Shown here in pieces: positions 18,901 to 29,142 of a stretch of DNA of 64,000 nt; position 1 is the stretch's first letter; every line of letters starts with the position of its first letter. The notes below the pieces were generated by a model. The model saw only the letters and a list, made by a program, of their open reading frames with translations. It made no database searches and was not told where the DNA came from. This stretch comes from Bradyrhizobium sediminis (GTDB taxonomy: Bacteria; Pseudomonadota; Alphaproteobacteria; Rhizobiales; Xanthobacteraceae): contig NZ_CP076135.1 of the NCBI RefSeq assembly GCF_018736105.1, positions 62,001-126,000 on the forward strand. The letters run 5' to 3'. The position numbers and the translations under genes were made by a program.

Positions 18901-19124
18901 TGGAATTGAAGATCAAGCAAAACGACACACCGCAGTTGCCGGATGATGCGGCCGACTATGCGAGGGCGCAGCTCGAAGCGCTGATCCGCCGGTTCGAGAA
19001 CCCGGACGAGCCGTATCGATCGCTGGTCCTGTCGATGTGGACTGCCCGCTACGGCGACTATGATAACCTCGCCCGCGTCAAGGAATGGTCCGCCGCCGGC
19101 GGCGTTGCACTGGAGGAGTGGTGA
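15981..19124 (+). CDS. addB: AddB, helicase-nuclease subunit
   Basis: A 1047-residue subunit of the AddAB enzyme that resects double-strand breaks for RecA. It has the alphaproteobacterial AddB start (MRVFSVPVSAPLLRSV...), a degenerate UvrD-like body, the segment VILGGLVETVWPPAPRVDPW, and a C-terminal PD-(D/E)xK nuclease with YAILDYKTGQPP and LTLEAAIL. The stop overlaps the GTG of addA (GTGA). Confidence 0.95.
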   Translation: MRVFSVPVSAPLLRSVIAALVDGRLVDGFEARSDPARLAQATLYLPTLRAGRMAREIFLDELKTDAVVLPRIVALGDIDEDELAFAEDGEPGGIAPLDIPPKLGELERRLALARLVAAWAKRPVLSPLVVGGPASTLTLAGDLARLIDDMMTRGVHWSALDRLVPDQFDKYWQHTLDFLKIAREFWPAFLAETNRIEPAARRDLLIDAEAVRLTKQSDGPVIAAGSTGSMPSTAKLLQAVAKLPHGAVVLPGLDTDLDDDSWRLIGGVRDAKGAFTTPPASNHPQYAMHALLSRFGIKRSDVEILGKPAQGGREVLASEAMRPANATAEWHDRLKRLDIAAQIAAGMDNLAVVEAPNQEMEALAIAVAMREARHLNKSVALVTPDRALARRVTAALGRWNLEFNDSGGDALMETSAGIFARLAAEAATKGLEPPTLLALLKHPMFRLGGRHGALKRGIEVLELSLLRGTRPQAASSGLAADFARFRDELRKLRSGETSSLHHAEPRARLEDHELDQAQSLIAALRKALAPLEAFPGSRPHDFAELAQRHRETLVNLSADEHGVATAFEEPDGLVLSSAFDDLLGRQEKIGLMVEAGDYAEVFQAAFADRLVRRRELPGAQLHIFGQLEARLTETDRVILGGLVETVWPPAPRVDPWLSRPMRHELGLDLPERRIGLSAHDFAQLLGHEDVILTHSAKVGGAPAVASRFLHRLEAVAGEERWKAAKAAGDKYVQYAGAIDQPAEVKPVEQPMPRPPRETRPTKLSVTAIEDWLRDPYTIYARHILKLDPLDPVDMPLSAADRGSAIHESLGEFTKEYANALPGDTVGVLRRIGEKHFAPLMEKPEARALWWPRFQRIARWFAEWEAARRGDIAAIAAEIRGEIKIPLDDARIFTLSARADRIERHRGGGYAILDYKTGQPPTGKQVRMGLSPQLTLEAAILREGGFADIDAGASVGELAYVRLSGNNPPGEHKTVELKIKQNDTPQLPDDAADYARAQLEALIRRFENPDEPYRSLVLSMWTARYGDYDNLARVKEWSAAGGVALEEW

Positions 19125-22100
19125 AGGCTCCACGCACCATTCCCCCGCCCGTCCGTGACGCGCAGGCCCGCGCATCCGATCCTGCGGCATCCGCGTTTGT
19201 GTCGGCCAACGCCGGCTCGGGCAAGACGCATGTGCTGGTGCAGCGCGTGATCCGTCTGCTGCTCGCCGGCGTGCCGCCGGAAAAGATCCTGTGCCTCACC
19301 TTCACCAAGGCGGCAGCCGCCAACATGGCCGAGCGCGTGTTCGCGACGCTCGGCCACTGGGTAACGCTCGACGACGACGCGCTCGATGCCGCGATCCGCG
19401 ACGCCGGCATCGCGCACTCGACTGCGCGGCTGCGCAAATCGGCGCGCGAGCTCTTTGCCTCCGCGCTGGAGACGCCGGGCGGGCTGAAGGTTCAGACCAT
19501 TCACGCGCTGTGCACCCGCCTGTTGCAGCAATTCCCCTTCGAAGCCAACGTACCGGCCCGCTTCACCGTGCTCGACGACCGCGACCAGACCGAGATGATG
19601 GAGCGCGCCAGCCTCGCCGTGATGCTCGATGCCTCGCGGGCACCCGACAGCGCGATCGGGCGCGCGCTGCTGGCCGCAATGGCGAACGCAGCCGACGTCA
19701 CTTTCAAGGATGTCGTGCGCGAGGCATGTCTCAGCCGCGATCATTTCATGGCCTGGACCGACGCGGCGGGCGGCGCTGAGGCCGCAGCCGCGCAGGTTTC
19801 TGCTTTGCTGGGGATCACGGCCAATGACAGCATTGAAGATATCGAGCGCGAGATCGTCGATGGACCCAACCTGCCACGTTCGCATTGGGAAGAGATCGCG
19901 CGCGTGCTTGATACCGGAGCCAGGACCGAGCGCGACAACGCGGACCGGCTACGTGCGGCGCTGCCGGCCGCCGGCGCGGCCCAGGTCGACGAATATCTCG
20001 GCGTGTTCTTGACCGACACCGAACGCACCCCCCGCAAGTCGGTGGCGACGAAGAATTTCGTCCGTGACAATCCGGCGATCGGAAGCCGCTTCGAGGCTGA
20101 GGCGAGCCGCCTCGGTCCGCTGATCGAGAAGCGCCGCGCCGTCACGACGCGCGACCGCACCGAGGCCCTGCTGCATATCGCGATCGCGGTTGCCGCGAAC
20201 TACCGCCGCGAAAAACTGGAACGTGGCCTGCTCGACTATGACGACCTGATCGACAAGACGCTGGCCCTGCTCGCCAGCGGCGCTTCCGCATGGGTACACT
20301 ACAAGCTCGACCGCGGCGTCGATCATGTGCTGATCGACGAGGCGCAGGATACGAGTCCCCGGCAATGGGACATCATCGCGCATATTATCTCGGAATTCAC
20401 CACCGGCGCGGGCGCGCGCGACGGCGTGACGCGCACCATGTTCGCGGTCGGCGATGAGAAGCAGTCGATCTTCTCCTTTCAGGGCGCTGCGCCGCGGGAG
20501 TTCGATGCTCGCCGGTGGGAATTGAAGAAGAAGTTCGAAGACGCGGAGTTGAGGTTCGAGTCCATCCCGTTCACCTATTCATTCCGGTCGGGACAGGCGA
20601 TCCTTAAATCCGTCGACCATGTGTTTCGCGACGAGGCGATCTACCGCAGCATCCACGCTGAAAAGAACTATCCGCTGCATGAAGCGCTGCCTGATGCCGG
20701 CCCAAGTCAGATCGACCTCTGGGAGCTTTCGGTCGCCGACGACAAGCAGGACATCGAGGGCTGGCGCGCGCCGTTCGATGGCGTGCCGGTGACGAGCGCC
20801 GAGGTCAAACTGTCGAAACGCATCCAAACCGAGATCAGGCGGCTCGTCACCGGCGGCACCATGACCGGACGTATCGGCAACCGCCGCCGTCTTAGCTATG
20901 GCGACGTGCTGGTGCTGGTGCGCCGGCGCGGCAACCTGTTCGACGCCGTCATTCAGGCGCTGAAGCACGCCGGCGTTCCCGTGGCTGGCGCCGACCGGCT
21001 GAAATTGACCGAACACATTGCGATCATCGATCTGATGAATTTCGCCGACGCCCTGCTGCTGCCGCAGGACGATCTGGCGCTTGCCGTCGCGTTGAAGAGC
21101 CCGTTGTTCAACCTCACCGAGGACGAACTGTTCACGCTGGCCTGGAATCGCGGGGGATCGCTGCGCGATGCGCTGACCGCTCACGCCGCAGAGAGCGGCA
21201 AGTTCCGCGATGCGCTCGACCGGCTCGCCGAGTGCGAGCGGCGCTTTCGCGCCGAGACGCCGTTTGCCTTCTATGCCTGGCTGCTCGGCGGGGACGATGG
21301 CCGCGCACGCATTCTGCGCCGGCTTGGACGCGAAGCCAACGATGCGCTCGACGAATTCCTCGAACTGGCGCTGTCCTACGAGAAGAAGGCGCCGGCCTCG
21401 CTGCAGGGTTTCATGGCCTGGCTGCGCGCCGCCGACACCGAGGTAAAGCGCGACATGGAAATCTCGCGCGACGAGGTGCGCGTGATGACCGTGCACGGCG
21501 CGAAGGGCCTGGAAGCTCCCGTGGTGATCATGGCCGACACCACGACGTCGCCATCGGACACCCAGCGCCTTCGTCTCATTCATTTGCCGCGGGGAAATGG
21601 AGGCGAGGTCGTGGTCTGGGCCGGACGCAAGGCGGACGATCCGCTTTGCGTGGCCAACGCGCGAAACGGGATGCAGGAGGAGACCGAGCACGAGTATCGC
21701 CGCCTGCTCTATGTTGCGATGACGCGCGCGGCCGATCGGCTGATCATCGCCGGCTGTATGCCCGGCAACAGGAACAGCGTCCGCGAGAATTCCTGGTACG
21801 ATTTGGTCAAGCGAGGCCTTGCGAATTCAGACCTTGCTTTCCAGGAAATCCCGGCCGGCGACGGCGTGGTGAAAAGCTACCGGCGAGCGGAAGACGCAAC
21901 ATCGGAGACTGACATTGCGCTCGACGTTGCGGCTGTCGCGCATCCGTCGCTGCCGGAATGGCTGCACACCTCGGCTGCCTCGGGGCAAATCATCGACCGC
22001 CGGCTGCGGCCCTCCGATCCCGCCGCAGACGAGAGCCATCCGGTCCGGTCAGGCGAATCCATGCAGTTGCGCGCGCGGGCGCTGTTGCGCGGCACGCTGG

Positions 22101-22600
22101 TGCACCGGCTGCTGCAATCCCTGCCCGATGTCGCCGCCGAGCGACGCCGCGACGCGGCGCGGCGTTACCTCGCCCGCAACGTCGGCGACTGGAGCGACGG
22201 CGACCGCGAGGCGCTGGCGGAAGCCATGCTGGCGCTGATCGGGGATCCACGTTTTGCGCCGGTGTTCGCGCCCGGCAGCCGCGCCGAGGTTTCGATCGCG
22301 GGACGCCTGGAGCGGCCGGGACAGCCGCCGGCCCTGGTTTCGGGGCAGATCGACCGGCTGGTGGTGACAGCGGCCGAGGTCCTGATCGTCGACTACAAGA
22401 CCAACCACGTCCCGCCAACCGTGGAAGCCGAAGCGCCGTCTGCTTACGTCCGCCAGCTCGCGCTCTACCGGGCGGTGTTACGCAAGCTTTATCCCCAGCG
22501 GCCGGTCCGCGCCGCGCTGCTCTGGACCGAAACCCCTGAATTCATGGAGATTTCTGCCCCCGCGCTGGACGCGCAGCTTGCATCCATCATCTTGGCGTGA
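19121..22600 (+). CDS. addA: AddA, helicase-nuclease subunit
   Basis: 1159 residues, UvrD/RecB superfamily. Walker A is SANAGSGKTHVLVQRV, the Walker B/motif II VLIDEAQDTSPRQWD, motif III GDEKQSIFSFQGA, motif V/VI region VMTVHGAKGLEAPVVIMAD and LLYVAMTRAADRLI. The C-terminal nuclease carries VLIVDYKTNHVP and YVRQLALYRAVL. Both strands of a break can therefore be cut, since addB also keeps its nuclease. GTG start at 19121 overlaps the addB stop. Confidence 0.96.
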   Translation: MKAPRTIPPPVRDAQARASDPAASAFVSANAGSGKTHVLVQRVIRLLLAGVPPEKILCLTFTKAAAANMAERVFATLGHWVTLDDDALDAAIRDAGIAHSTARLRKSARELFASALETPGGLKVQTIHALCTRLLQQFPFEANVPARFTVLDDRDQTEMMERASLAVMLDASRAPDSAIGRALLAAMANAADVTFKDVVREACLSRDHFMAWTDAAGGAEAAAAQVSALLGITANDSIEDIEREIVDGPNLPRSHWEEIARVLDTGARTERDNADRLRAALPAAGAAQVDEYLGVFLTDTERTPRKSVATKNFVRDNPAIGSRFEAEASRLGPLIEKRRAVTTRDRTEALLHIAIAVAANYRREKLERGLLDYDDLIDKTLALLASGASAWVHYKLDRGVDHVLIDEAQDTSPRQWDIIAHIISEFTTGAGARDGVTRTMFAVGDEKQSIFSFQGAAPREFDARRWELKKKFEDAELRFESIPFTYSFRSGQAILKSVDHVFRDEAIYRSIHAEKNYPLHEALPDAGPSQIDLWELSVADDKQDIEGWRAPFDGVPVTSAEVKLSKRIQTEIRRLVTGGTMTGRIGNRRRLSYGDVLVLVRRRGNLFDAVIQALKHAGVPVAGADRLKLTEHIAIIDLMNFADALLLPQDDLALAVALKSPLFNLTEDELFTLAWNRGGSLRDALTAHAAESGKFRDALDRLAECERRFRAETPFAFYAWLLGGDDGRARILRRLGREANDALDEFLELALSYEKKAPASLQGFMAWLRAADTEVKRDMEISRDEVRVMTVHGAKGLEAPVVIMADTTTSPSDTQRLRLIHLPRGNGGEVVVWAGRKADDPLCVANARNGMQEETEHEYRRLLYVAMTRAADRLIIAGCMPGNRNSVRENSWYDLVKRGLANSDLAFQEIPAGDGVVKSYRRAEDATSETDIALDVAAVAHPSLPEWLHTSAASGQIIDRRLRPSDPAADESHPVRSGESMQLRARALLRGTLVHRLLQSLPDVAAERRRDAARRYLARNVGDWSDGDREALAEAMLALIGDPRFAPVFAPGSRAEVSIAGRLERPGQPPALVSGQIDRLVVTAAEVLIVDYKTNHVPPTVEAEAPSAYVRQLALYRAVLRKLYPQRPVRAALLWTETPEFMEISAPALDAQLASIILA

Positions 22601-22606
22601 GCGAGC

Positions 22607-22635
22607 TTGACCGGGCAAGATCGCGTTCATAGGTT
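22607..22635 (+). promoter_or_regulatory. Probable housekeeping promoter of trxA
   Basis: TTGACC (22607-22612), 17 bp, TAGGTT (22630-22635), in the 100-bp gap between addA and trxA. Matches the usual alphaproteobacterial sigma-70 spacing; not tested. Confidence 0.4.
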
Positions 22636-22700
22636 GGCCATATCATCCCAAGCGCGATTCTAGCCGCGCTCTCCAACCAACCCGAACGAGGTATATTTCC

Positions 22701-23021
22701 ATGGCCGTTGGCAAGGTTTCTGACGCCGATTTCGAAGCCGAAGTGCTCAAGGCGACCGGCCCGGTCGTGGTCGATTTCTGGGCCGAATGGTGCGGCCCCT
22801 GCCGCATGATCGCGCCCGCGCTTGACGAGATTTCCGGCGCGATGGGCGACAAGGTCAAGATCGTGAAGCTGAACGTCGACGAGAGCCCGAAGACGGCCTC
22901 GAAATACGGCGTGATGTCGATCCCCACCTTGATGATCTTCAAGGGCGGCGAGATGGCCTCGCGCCAGGTCGGCGCCGCGCCGAAGGCGAAGCTGCAGCAG
23001 TGGATCACCGCCGCGGTCTGA
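22701..23021 (+). CDS. trxA: Thioredoxin 1
   Basis: A 106-residue thioredoxin with the active site WAEWCGPCRMIAP, the buried VVDFWA strand and the cis-Pro loop MSIPTLMIFKGG. Cytoplasmic disulfide reductant. It has its own promoter-like sequence and a strong terminator 32 nt after the stop, so it is likely a single-gene unit; the addA-trxA-(folC) neighbourhood is common in Rhizobiales. Confidence 0.98.
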   Translation: MAVGKVSDADFEAEVLKATGPVVVDFWAEWCGPCRMIAPALDEISGAMGDKVKIVKLNVDESPKTASKYGVMSIPTLMIFKGGEMASRQVGAAPKAKLQQWITAAV

Positions 23022-23052
23022 TCCGCCTCCTGTGTATCGACTTTTCTGAAAG

Positions 23053-23083
23053 CGGCCGGCTCATCGCCGGCCGTTTTGTTTTG
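23053..23083 (+). terminator. Rho-independent terminator of trxA
   Basis: CGGCCGGC (23053-23060), loop TCATC, GCCGGCCG (23066-23073), then TTTTGTTTTG. A perfect 8-bp GC stem followed by a U-rich tract, between trxA and the convergent folC. Confidence 0.85.
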
Positions 23084-23152
23084 CGTCACCGGATCCACCC
23101 GGTCGCCAGCGCCGATGCCGGCGATCGCGGCAAAACGCATCGAGCTGTCGAT

Positions 23153-24496
23153 CTATCCCGGCAGCGTGCCGTTGAGGCCAAGCACATGGCCCGCGAGATA
23201 CAGCGACCCCGTGATCAGGATGCGCGGCGGCACCTCGTAGGCGAGGCGGGTGAGCGAACCCAAGGCGGCTTCGACGCTGCCTGACGTTTCCACGCGCATG
23301 CCGAGGCCACGCGCGGCATCCGCCAGCCGGTCCGGCGGCATGGCGTTGTCGCGATCCGGGATCTGCACCGCGATGATGTGGCGGGTCAGCCCGGCGAAGT
23401 TGGCGAGAAACCCGGTGGCATCCTTGTTGGCCATCATGCCGACGATGACCACCAGCGGACGCGACACCCGCTCCTCGAGATCGCCGAGCGCTGCGGCGAC
23501 GACGCGTCCGCCCTCGGCATTGTGTCCGCCGTCGAGCCAGATCTCGCAATCCGGCGGCGCCTGGTCCACCAGCGCGCCCGCCGCCAGCCGCTGCATCCGC
23601 GCCGGCCATTCGGCGCCGACGACGCCGGCCTCGAACGCCGCGCTATCGACCTTCAATGCGTCCAGCGCGCGCAGCGTGGCGATGGCGAGGCCGGCATTGT
23701 CGAACTGATGTCGGCCGAACAGCTTCGGCGCCGCCAGGTCCATCAAGCCGCGTTCGTCCTGATAGACCAGGCGTCCGCGCTCGACATTGACGTGCCACTC
23801 CTGCCCGGCCCGGTACAGCGGCGCGTGCATGCGCCTCGCCTGTTGCTCGATGATGGCGATCGCCTCGGGCGCCTGCTCGGCGCAGATCACCGGCACGTTG
23901 CGCTTGACGATGCCGACCTTTTCGCGGGCGATCGTCATCAGGGTTTGCCCGAGAAATTCGGTGTGATCCATGCTGACCGGCGCAATCACGGTCGCCATCG
24001 GAGCCTCGACCACATTGGTGGCGTCGAGCCGTCCGCCGAGACCGACTTCCAGCAGCACCACGTCGGCCGGATGCTGCGCGAACAGGCAGAACGCCGCCGC
24101 GGTTTCAATTTCAAAGATGGTGATGGGAGCACCCGCATTGGCGCGCTCGCAATGTTCCAGCGCGGCGCGCAGCTCTTCATCGCCGACCAGGGCGCCGCCG
24201 CCGGCTGCGCCTAAGCGAAAGCATTCGTTGAGCCGCACCAGATAGGGCGAGGTATAGGCGTGGACGCGCAGATTGGCCGCTTCCAGGATCGCGCGCAGAT
24301 ACGCGATGGTCGAGCCCTTGCCATTGGTGCCGGCGACGTGGATCACCGCCGGCAATTGGCGTTCGGGATGTCCGAGCCGCTGCAGCAGCCGCTGCATCCG
24401 CTCGAGATCGAGATCGATTTGCTTCGGATGCAGCGCGGACAGCCGCGCGATCAATTCGCCGAGCGGCTGGCCCCGTTTTGCCGCAGGCTCGTTCAC
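23153..24496 (-). CDS. folC: Folylpolyglutamate synthase / dihydrofolate synthase
   Basis: Adds Glu to dihydropteroate and then further Glu to folates. The 447-residue Mur-ligase-type enzyme has the P-loop [33 protein letters not shown], the metal-site region [15 protein letters not shown] and [10 protein letters not shown] before the C-terminal domain. ATG overlaps the accD stop by 4 bp, so it is the distal gene of the trp-acc-fol group. Confidence 0.96.
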   Translation of the reverse strand: MNEPAAKRGQPLGELIARLSALHPKQIDLDLERMQRLLQRLGHPERQLPAVIHVAGTNGKGSTIAYLRAILEAANLRVHAYTSPYLVRLNECFRLGAAGGGALVGDEELRAALEHCERANAGAPITIFEIETAAAFCLFAQHPADVVLLEVGLGGRLDATNVVEAPMATVIAPVSMDHTEFLGQTLMTIAREKVGIVKRNVPVICAEQAPEAIAIIEQQARRMHAPLYRAGQEWHVNVERGRLVYQDERGLMDLAAPKLFGRHQFDNAGLAIATLRALDALKVDSAAFEAGVVGAEWPARMQRLAAGALVDQAPPDCEIWLDGGHNAEGGRVVAAALGDLEERVSRPLVVIVGMMANKDATGFLANFAGLTRHIIAVQIPDRDNAMPPDRLADAARGLGMRVETSGSVEAALGSLTRLAYEVPPRILITGSLYLAGHVLGLNGTLPG

Positions 24497-25434
24497 GCGT
24501 GGGGCGCTGCCGGCGCCACGTCCGCACCCGAGACGATCTGGGCCGGGTCAATGACCGGGGCTGCGGGCTTCGCGGCGGTTTCCGCCGCCGGCGATTTCGT
24601 CAGCAGCCGGCAGAGCCGCGCCAAAGTCGGGCGCAGATCGTGGCGATGCACGACCATGTCGACCATGCCATGGTCCTTCAGGTATTCCGCGCGCTGGAAC
24701 CCTTCCGGCAATTTCTCGCGGATGGTCTGCTCGATGACGCGGGCGCCGGCGAAGCCGATCAGCGCGCCGGGTTCGGCGATCTGCACGTCGCCCAGCATCG
24801 CATAGGAGGCGGTGACGCCGCCGGTGGTCGGATTGGTCAGCACCACGATATAGGGCTGTTTCACCTCACGCAGCATCTGCACGCCGACGGTGGTGCGCGG
24901 CATCTGCATCAGCGACAGGATGCCTTCCTGCATGCGGGCGCCGCCGGAGGCCGCAAACACGATGAACGGCGATTTCTTCTCGACCGCGAGCTCGAGCCCG
25001 CGCACGATCGCTTCACCGGCGGCCATGCCGAGCGAGCCGCCCATGAAATCGAAATCCTGCACCGCGATCACGACGCCGGCGCCCTCGAGCTTGCCGTAGC
25101 CGACCTTGATGGCGTCGTTCAGCCCGGTCCTGGCGCGGGCATCCTTGATGCGGTCGGCATATTTACGCTCGTCGCGAAATTTCAGCGGATCGGCGGTCAC
25201 CTCGGGCAGCGCCACGTCGAACCAGGTCTCGTTGTCGAAGATCGATTTCAGCCGCGCCACCGCGCCCATGCGCATGTGGTAGTTCGAGCCGGGAATCACG
25301 AACTGGTTGGCCTCGACGTCCTTGTAGAAAACGAGCTGCCCGGAATCGGGGCACTTGATCCACAAATTCTCCGGCGTCTCGCGGCGCAGGATGCTGCGGA
25401 TCTTCGGCCGGACGACGTTGGTGAGCCAATTCAT
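24493..25434 (-). CDS. accD: Acetyl-CoA carboxylase carboxyltransferase beta subunit
   Basis: First committed step of fatty acid synthesis, with AccA. The 313-residue product has the carboxyltransferase core ([50 protein letters not shown]). The N-terminal zinc ribbon of E. coli AccD (two CxxC pairs) is degenerate: it reads [13 protein letters not shown] and [11 protein letters not shown], leaving one of four cysteines. A Pro/Ala-rich tail of about 35 residues extends past the core. Confidence 0.96.
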   Translation of the reverse strand: MNWLTNVVRPKIRSILRRETPENLWIKCPDSGQLVFYKDVEANQFVIPGSNYHMRMGAVARLKSIFDNETWFDVALPEVTADPLKFRDERKYADRIKDARARTGLNDAIKVGYGKLEGAGVVIAVQDFDFMGGSLGMAAGEAIVRGLELAVEKKSPFIVFAASGGARMQEGILSLMQMPRTTVGVQMLREVKQPYIVVLTNPTTGGVTASYAMLGDVQIAEPGALIGFAGARVIEQTIREKLPEGFQRAEYLKDHGMVDMVVHRHDLRPTLARLCRLLTKSPAAETAAKPAAPVIDPAQIVSGADVAPAAPHA

Positions 25435-25553
25435 GTTTCGCTCCGAAATGCGGTCAAATACGCGCCGATTTGAATAGCCGACTGGAATATATGGCGGTGG
25501 GGGTATCCCCCGGCAAGCCACAGCTTGCGGTCTATCTCCACCGTAATTGTGGC

Positions 25554-26390
25554 TTATTCCGCAGCCTGTTTGGCTCCCCGCACGCCCTGCGCCAGGGCCG
25601 CCACGAGATCGGCCACCGCGGTAACCGTTTTCGCCGTCGCGTGGCCCTGGGCATCGAGGCTGGCGGCCAGGGCATCGACCAGCGCGGTGCCGACCACCGC
25701 ACCGTCGGCATGCTCGGCGATACCGCGCGCGGCTTCCGGGGTCCGGATGCCGAACCCGACGCAAACCGGCAGTTGGGTGTACCGCTTGATCCGGGCGACC
25801 GCCTCGCCGACCACGGCGGTATTGGCGCTGGCGCTGCCGGTGATGCCGGTGATCGAGACGTAATAGACAAAGCCCGAGGTATTCGCGAGCACCGCGGGCA
25901 GCCGCTTGTCGTCGGTGGTCGGCGTCGCCAGCCGGATGAAATTGAGCCCGGCCTGCATCGCCGGCAGGCACAGTTCGACGTCCTCCTCGGGCGGCAGATC
26001 GACGATGATCAGGCCGTCGACCCCGGCGGATTTCGCGTCGACCAGGAATTTATCGACGCCGTAGATGTAGATCGGATTGTAGTAGCCCATCAGCACCAGC
26101 GGCGTCGCGTTGTCGCCTTTGCGAAACTCGCGCACCATCGCCAGCGTCTTCCTCAGGGTCATGCCGGCCTTCAGCGCGCGCAAGCCGGCCGCCTGGATCG
26201 CCGGGCCGTCGGCCATCGGGTCGGTGAAGGGCATGCCGATCTCGATGATGTCGGCGCCCGCCTTCGGCAGCGCCTTGACGATCTCGAGCGAGGTCGCGGG
26301 ATCGGGATCGCCGGCCATCAGGAAGGTGATGAAGGCGGAGCGGCCTTGCTTCTTCAGCTCGGCAAAACGTGCGTCGATGCGGGTGCTCAC
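25554..26390 (-). CDS. trpA: Tryptophan synthase alpha subunit
   Basis: Cleaves indole-3-glycerol phosphate to indole. A 278-residue TIM barrel: [20 protein letters not shown] carries the catalytic Glu/Asp region, [11 protein letters not shown] the second acid, and [12 protein letters not shown] with [10 protein letters not shown] the phosphate-binding loops. ATG overlaps the trpB stop by 4 bp. About 120 bp separate it from accD; that gap holds a GGGGG-TAT-CCCCC hairpin (25500-25512) but no clear terminator. Confidence 0.97.
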   Translation of the reverse strand: MSTRIDARFAELKKQGRSAFITFLMAGDPDPATSLEIVKALPKAGADIIEIGMPFTDPMADGPAIQAAGLRALKAGMTLRKTLAMVREFRKGDNATPLVLMGYYNPIYIYGVDKFLVDAKSAGVDGLIIVDLPPEEDVELCLPAMQAGLNFIRLATPTTDDKRLPAVLANTSGFVYYVSITGITGSASANTAVVGEAVARIKRYTQLPVCVGFGIRTPEAARGIAEHADGAVVGTALVDALAASLDAQGHATAKTVTAVADLVAALAQGVRGAKQAAE

Positions 26391-27604
26391 TTCTTCCTCC
26401 CCCGCAAAATGTCCGCCACCTGCGGAATGTCCTTGTCGCCGCGGCCGGACAGATTGACCACCATCAGGTGATCCCTCGGACGCTTCGGCGCGAGCTCCAT
26501 CACCTTGGCGATGGCGTGCGCGGGCTCCAGCGCCGGAATGATGCCTTCGAGCCGCGACAGCAGTTGGAATGCCGCCAGCGCCTCGTCATCGGTCGCCGAC
26601 AGATAGGTCACCCGGCCGGTCTCATGCAGCCAGGAATGCTCCGGCCCGATGCCGGGATAATCCAGCCCCGCCGAGATTGAATGCGCGTCCTGGATCTGGC
26701 CGTCGTCGTCCATCAGCAGATAAGTGCGGTTGCCGTGCAGCACGCCCGGCCGGCCGCCGGCGATCGAGGCCGCATGCAACTGCGTCAGCCCGTGGCCCGC
26801 CGCCTCGACGCCGAAAATCTCGACGCCGGGATCGTCGAGGAACGGATGGAACAGCCCCATGGCGTTGGAACCGCCGCCGATGCAGGCGACCAGCGAATCC
26901 GGCAGGCGGCCTTCGGCCTCCTGCATCTGCACCCGGGTCTCGTCACCGATCACCGACTGGAAGTCGCGCACCATCATCGGATAGGGATGCGGACCGGCGA
27001 CGGTGCCGATGCAGTAGAAGGTGTTGTGCACGTTGGTGACCCAGTCGCGCAGCGCATCGTTCATCGCGTCCTTCAGCGTGCGCGAGCCCGATTGCACCGG
27101 GACCACCGTGGCGCCGAGCATTTCCATGCGGATGACGTTGGGCTGCTGCCGCTCGACGTCGACCGCGCCCATATAGACCACGCATTCGAGCCCGAACCGC
27201 GCGCATAGCGTCGCGGTGGCGACGCCATGCTGGCCGGCGCCGGTCTCGGCGATAATGCGCTTCTTGCCCATCCGCCGCGCCACCATGATCTGGCCGAGGA
27301 CATTGTTGACCTTGTGCGAGCCGGTATGGTTCAGCTCCTCGCGCTTGAAATAGATTTTCGCGCCGCCGAGATGCTCGGTCAGGCGCTCGGCGAGATAGAG
27401 CGGCGACGGCCGGCCGACATAATGCTTGAGGTAGCCGTTCATCTCCGCCTGGAACGCCGGATCGGCCTTGGCGTCGGCATAGGCCTTTTCCAGATCGAGG
27501 ATCAGCGGCATCAGCGTTTCCGCGACGAAGCGGCCGCCGAAAATGCCGAAATGGCCGCGCTCGTCGGGACCGCTGCGGAAGGAATTCGGTAAGGCTGGAT
27601 TCAT
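26387..27604 (-). CDS. trpB: Tryptophan synthase beta subunit
   Basis: PLP enzyme joining indole and serine. The 405-residue product begins with the usual [17 protein letters not shown] and has the PLP Lys in [17 protein letters not shown], the [13 protein letters not shown] loop and the phosphate-binding GGGSNAMG. It is a TrpB1-type partner of TrpA. Overlaps both trpF (start/stop, 4 bp) and trpA (4 bp). Confidence 0.98.
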   Translation of the reverse strand: MNPALPNSFRSGPDERGHFGIFGGRFVAETLMPLILDLEKAYADAKADPAFQAEMNGYLKHYVGRPSPLYLAERLTEHLGGAKIYFKREELNHTGSHKVNNVLGQIMVARRMGKKRIIAETGAGQHGVATATLCARFGLECVVYMGAVDVERQQPNVIRMEMLGATVVPVQSGSRTLKDAMNDALRDWVTNVHNTFYCIGTVAGPHPYPMMVRDFQSVIGDETRVQMQEAEGRLPDSLVACIGGGSNAMGLFHPFLDDPGVEIFGVEAAGHGLTQLHAASIAGGRPGVLHGNRTYLLMDDDGQIQDAHSISAGLDYPGIGPEHSWLHETGRVTYLSATDDEALAAFQLLSRLEGIIPALEPAHAIAKVMELAPKRPRDHLMVVNLSGRGDKDIPQVADILRGRKK

Positions 27605-28260
27605 CGAACCATCAACTCTTCGGTGGCGCGCGCGGCGCGGATAAAGGCGAGGATCATCTCGGGATCCTTGACGCCGGGCGTACGCTCGACGCCCGAGGAA
27701 ACATCGACGCCGCCGGCGCGGGTAACGCGCACGGCCTCCGCGACGTTATCGGCGTTGAGCCCGCCGGAGACCATGAACGGCAGTCCGAGATCGAGATTTT
27801 CGAGCACATGCCAGTCGAACACCGCGCCGAGGCCGCCCGGACGCGTGGCGTCCCTGGGAGCGCGGGCGTCGAACAGGATGCGGTCGGCGACCGCGGCATA
27901 GCCGGGCAACGGCACGAGATCGGCCGCAGTCTCGACCGGAAGCGCCTTCATGACCGGCAGTCCGAAGACCCGTTTGATGTCGCGCAGCCGCGCCACGGTT
28001 TCCTTGCCGTGCAGCTGCAGGATGTCGGGCTGCAGCACCTCGACGATATTGCCGAGCGTGGCGTCGTCGGCATCGACGGTGAGCGCCACCTTGACGGCGC
28101 GGCCCTTCGCCTGGCGGCCGAGTTCGCGCGCCGTCTCGAGCGAGAGATGCCGCGGCGACGGCGGAAAGAACACGAACCCCACCATGTCGGCGCCAGCCTG
28201 CAGCGCGACGTCGAGCGTCTCGCGCGTGGATAGGCCGCAAATTTTGACGAGCAGGGACAT
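27601..28260 (-). CDS. trpF: Phosphoribosylanthranilate isomerase
   Basis: Amadori rearrangement step of tryptophan synthesis. A 219-residue barrel with catalytic Cys in VKICGLST and the Asp in GVDVSSGVE, plus LQLHGKE and [14 protein letters not shown] at 28260 is chosen over one 15 nt upstream because AAGGA lies 5-6 nt before it. First gene of trpF-trpB-trpA; no trp leader peptide is visible upstream. Confidence 0.96.
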   Translation of the reverse strand: MSLLVKICGLSTRETLDVALQAGADMVGFVFFPPSPRHLSLETARELGRQAKGRAVKVALTVDADDATLGNIVEVLQPDILQLHGKETVARLRDIKRVFGLPVMKALPVETAADLVPLPGYAAVADRILFDARAPRDATRPGGLGAVFDWHVLENLDLGLPFMVSGGLNADNVAEAVRVTRAGGVDVSSGVERTPGVKDPEMILAFIRAARATEELMVR

Positions 28261-28314
28261 GGTTCCTTCGGGCAACGAAAACAGGTGCTTTAAACCGGGC
28301 TGACGGGGCGGGTT

Positions 28315-28707
28315 CTACAACGTCGCGCCCTGCTTGTCTCGCCCGCCGGACCCGTAACCGCTGCCCTGCGTCAGCGCCGGAAGACGCTGCGGATCGCCGC
28401 GCCAGGCCGCCGGGCTTGCGCGGAGATCGGCCAGTTGCGTCCGGGCCGCCCGCGCCTCGGCCTCGTGCTGACGCGCGGCGCGCCGCCAGTGGCGCTGCCG
28501 GAACCAGGTCGCGGAGCCGCCCGCCACCACACCGAGGATCGCCACTGCGATGATGACGACGAACAGCGGCAGCGTCACCCCGACCGCCGGATAGGTCGAA
28601 TTGAACGGGTCGAACGACACCGTCACCAGATGGCGGTTGGCGACCGCAAAGATGACGAAGAACAGGCCAAGGGGAATGACGACCAGAGCCGTGAGAAACT
28701 TTCGCAT
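28315..28707 (-). CDS. lapA: LapA-family inner membrane protein (DUF1049)
   Basis: A 130-residue protein with two membrane helices, ALVVIPLGLFFVIFAVANR and LPLFVVIIAVAILGVVAG, joined by VTVSFDPFNS, the hallmark of LapA/DUF1049, then a basic cytoplasmic tail. In E. coli LapA helps balance LPS synthesis and FtsH. Start taken at the Met before RKFLTAL (28707); Mets 6 and 36 nt upstream are alternatives. It sits between ihfB and trpF, the usual alphaproteobacterial position. Confidence 0.85.
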   Translation of the reverse strand: MRKFLTALVVIPLGLFFVIFAVANRHLVTVSFDPFNSTYPAVGVTLPLFVVIIAVAILGVVAGGSATWFRQRHWRRAARQHEAEARAARTQLADLRASPAAWRGDPQRLPALTQGSGYGSGGRDKQGATL

Positions 28708-28788
28708 GACCATCTCTCGCGTTGACGGAGGCCCTTGGCCCATTCCGCTAGTGGCTTGCGAACCCCGCGGCCAACCGGCGTGAAACGC

Positions 28789-29094
28789 CTATGCGCCGGC
28801 GTCGGAAGCCCCGCTGTCGCGGTTCAGCCGTTCGCGCATTTCCTTGCCGGTCTTGAAAAACGGAACGCTCTTCTGATCGACCGGCACATGCGCTCCGGTG
28901 CGCGGATTGCGGCCGGCGCGGGCGGGGCGATGCTTCACCGAGAACGCGCCGAAGCCACGCAGCTCGACCCGGTCGCCGCGCGCCAGGGCTGCCACGATCT
29001 CATCGAGGATCGCGTTCACAATATTCTCGACATCCCGCTGGTAAAGATGCGGGTTGTGCTCGGCGATACGCTGAACAAGTTCGGATTTGATCAT
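28789..29094 (-). CDS. ihfB: Integration host factor beta subunit
   Basis: A 101-residue HU/IHF-fold DNA-bending protein. [18 protein letters not shown] is the IHF-beta start, [17 protein letters not shown] the core before the beta arm, and GRNPRTG carries the intercalating Pro. The start fits beta rather than HU or IHF-alpha. The gap to sppA (170 bp) contains a -35-like TTGACA inside a palindrome. Confidence 0.95.
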   Translation of the reverse strand: MIKSELVQRIAEHNPHLYQRDVENIVNAILDEIVAALARGDRVELRGFGAFSVKHRPARAGRNPRTGAHVPVDQKSVPFFKTGKEMRERLNRDSGASDAGA

Positions 29095-29142
29095 CGAGAC
29101 TGGGACCCGGGAACGTGCGGATATCCATTTCCGTGAAAATAC

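Noticed and set aside
17472..19190. A 572-codon frame antisense to addB.
   Set aside because: Low-complexity Arg/His/Gly-rich translation, no ribosome-binding site, fully explained by addB codons.
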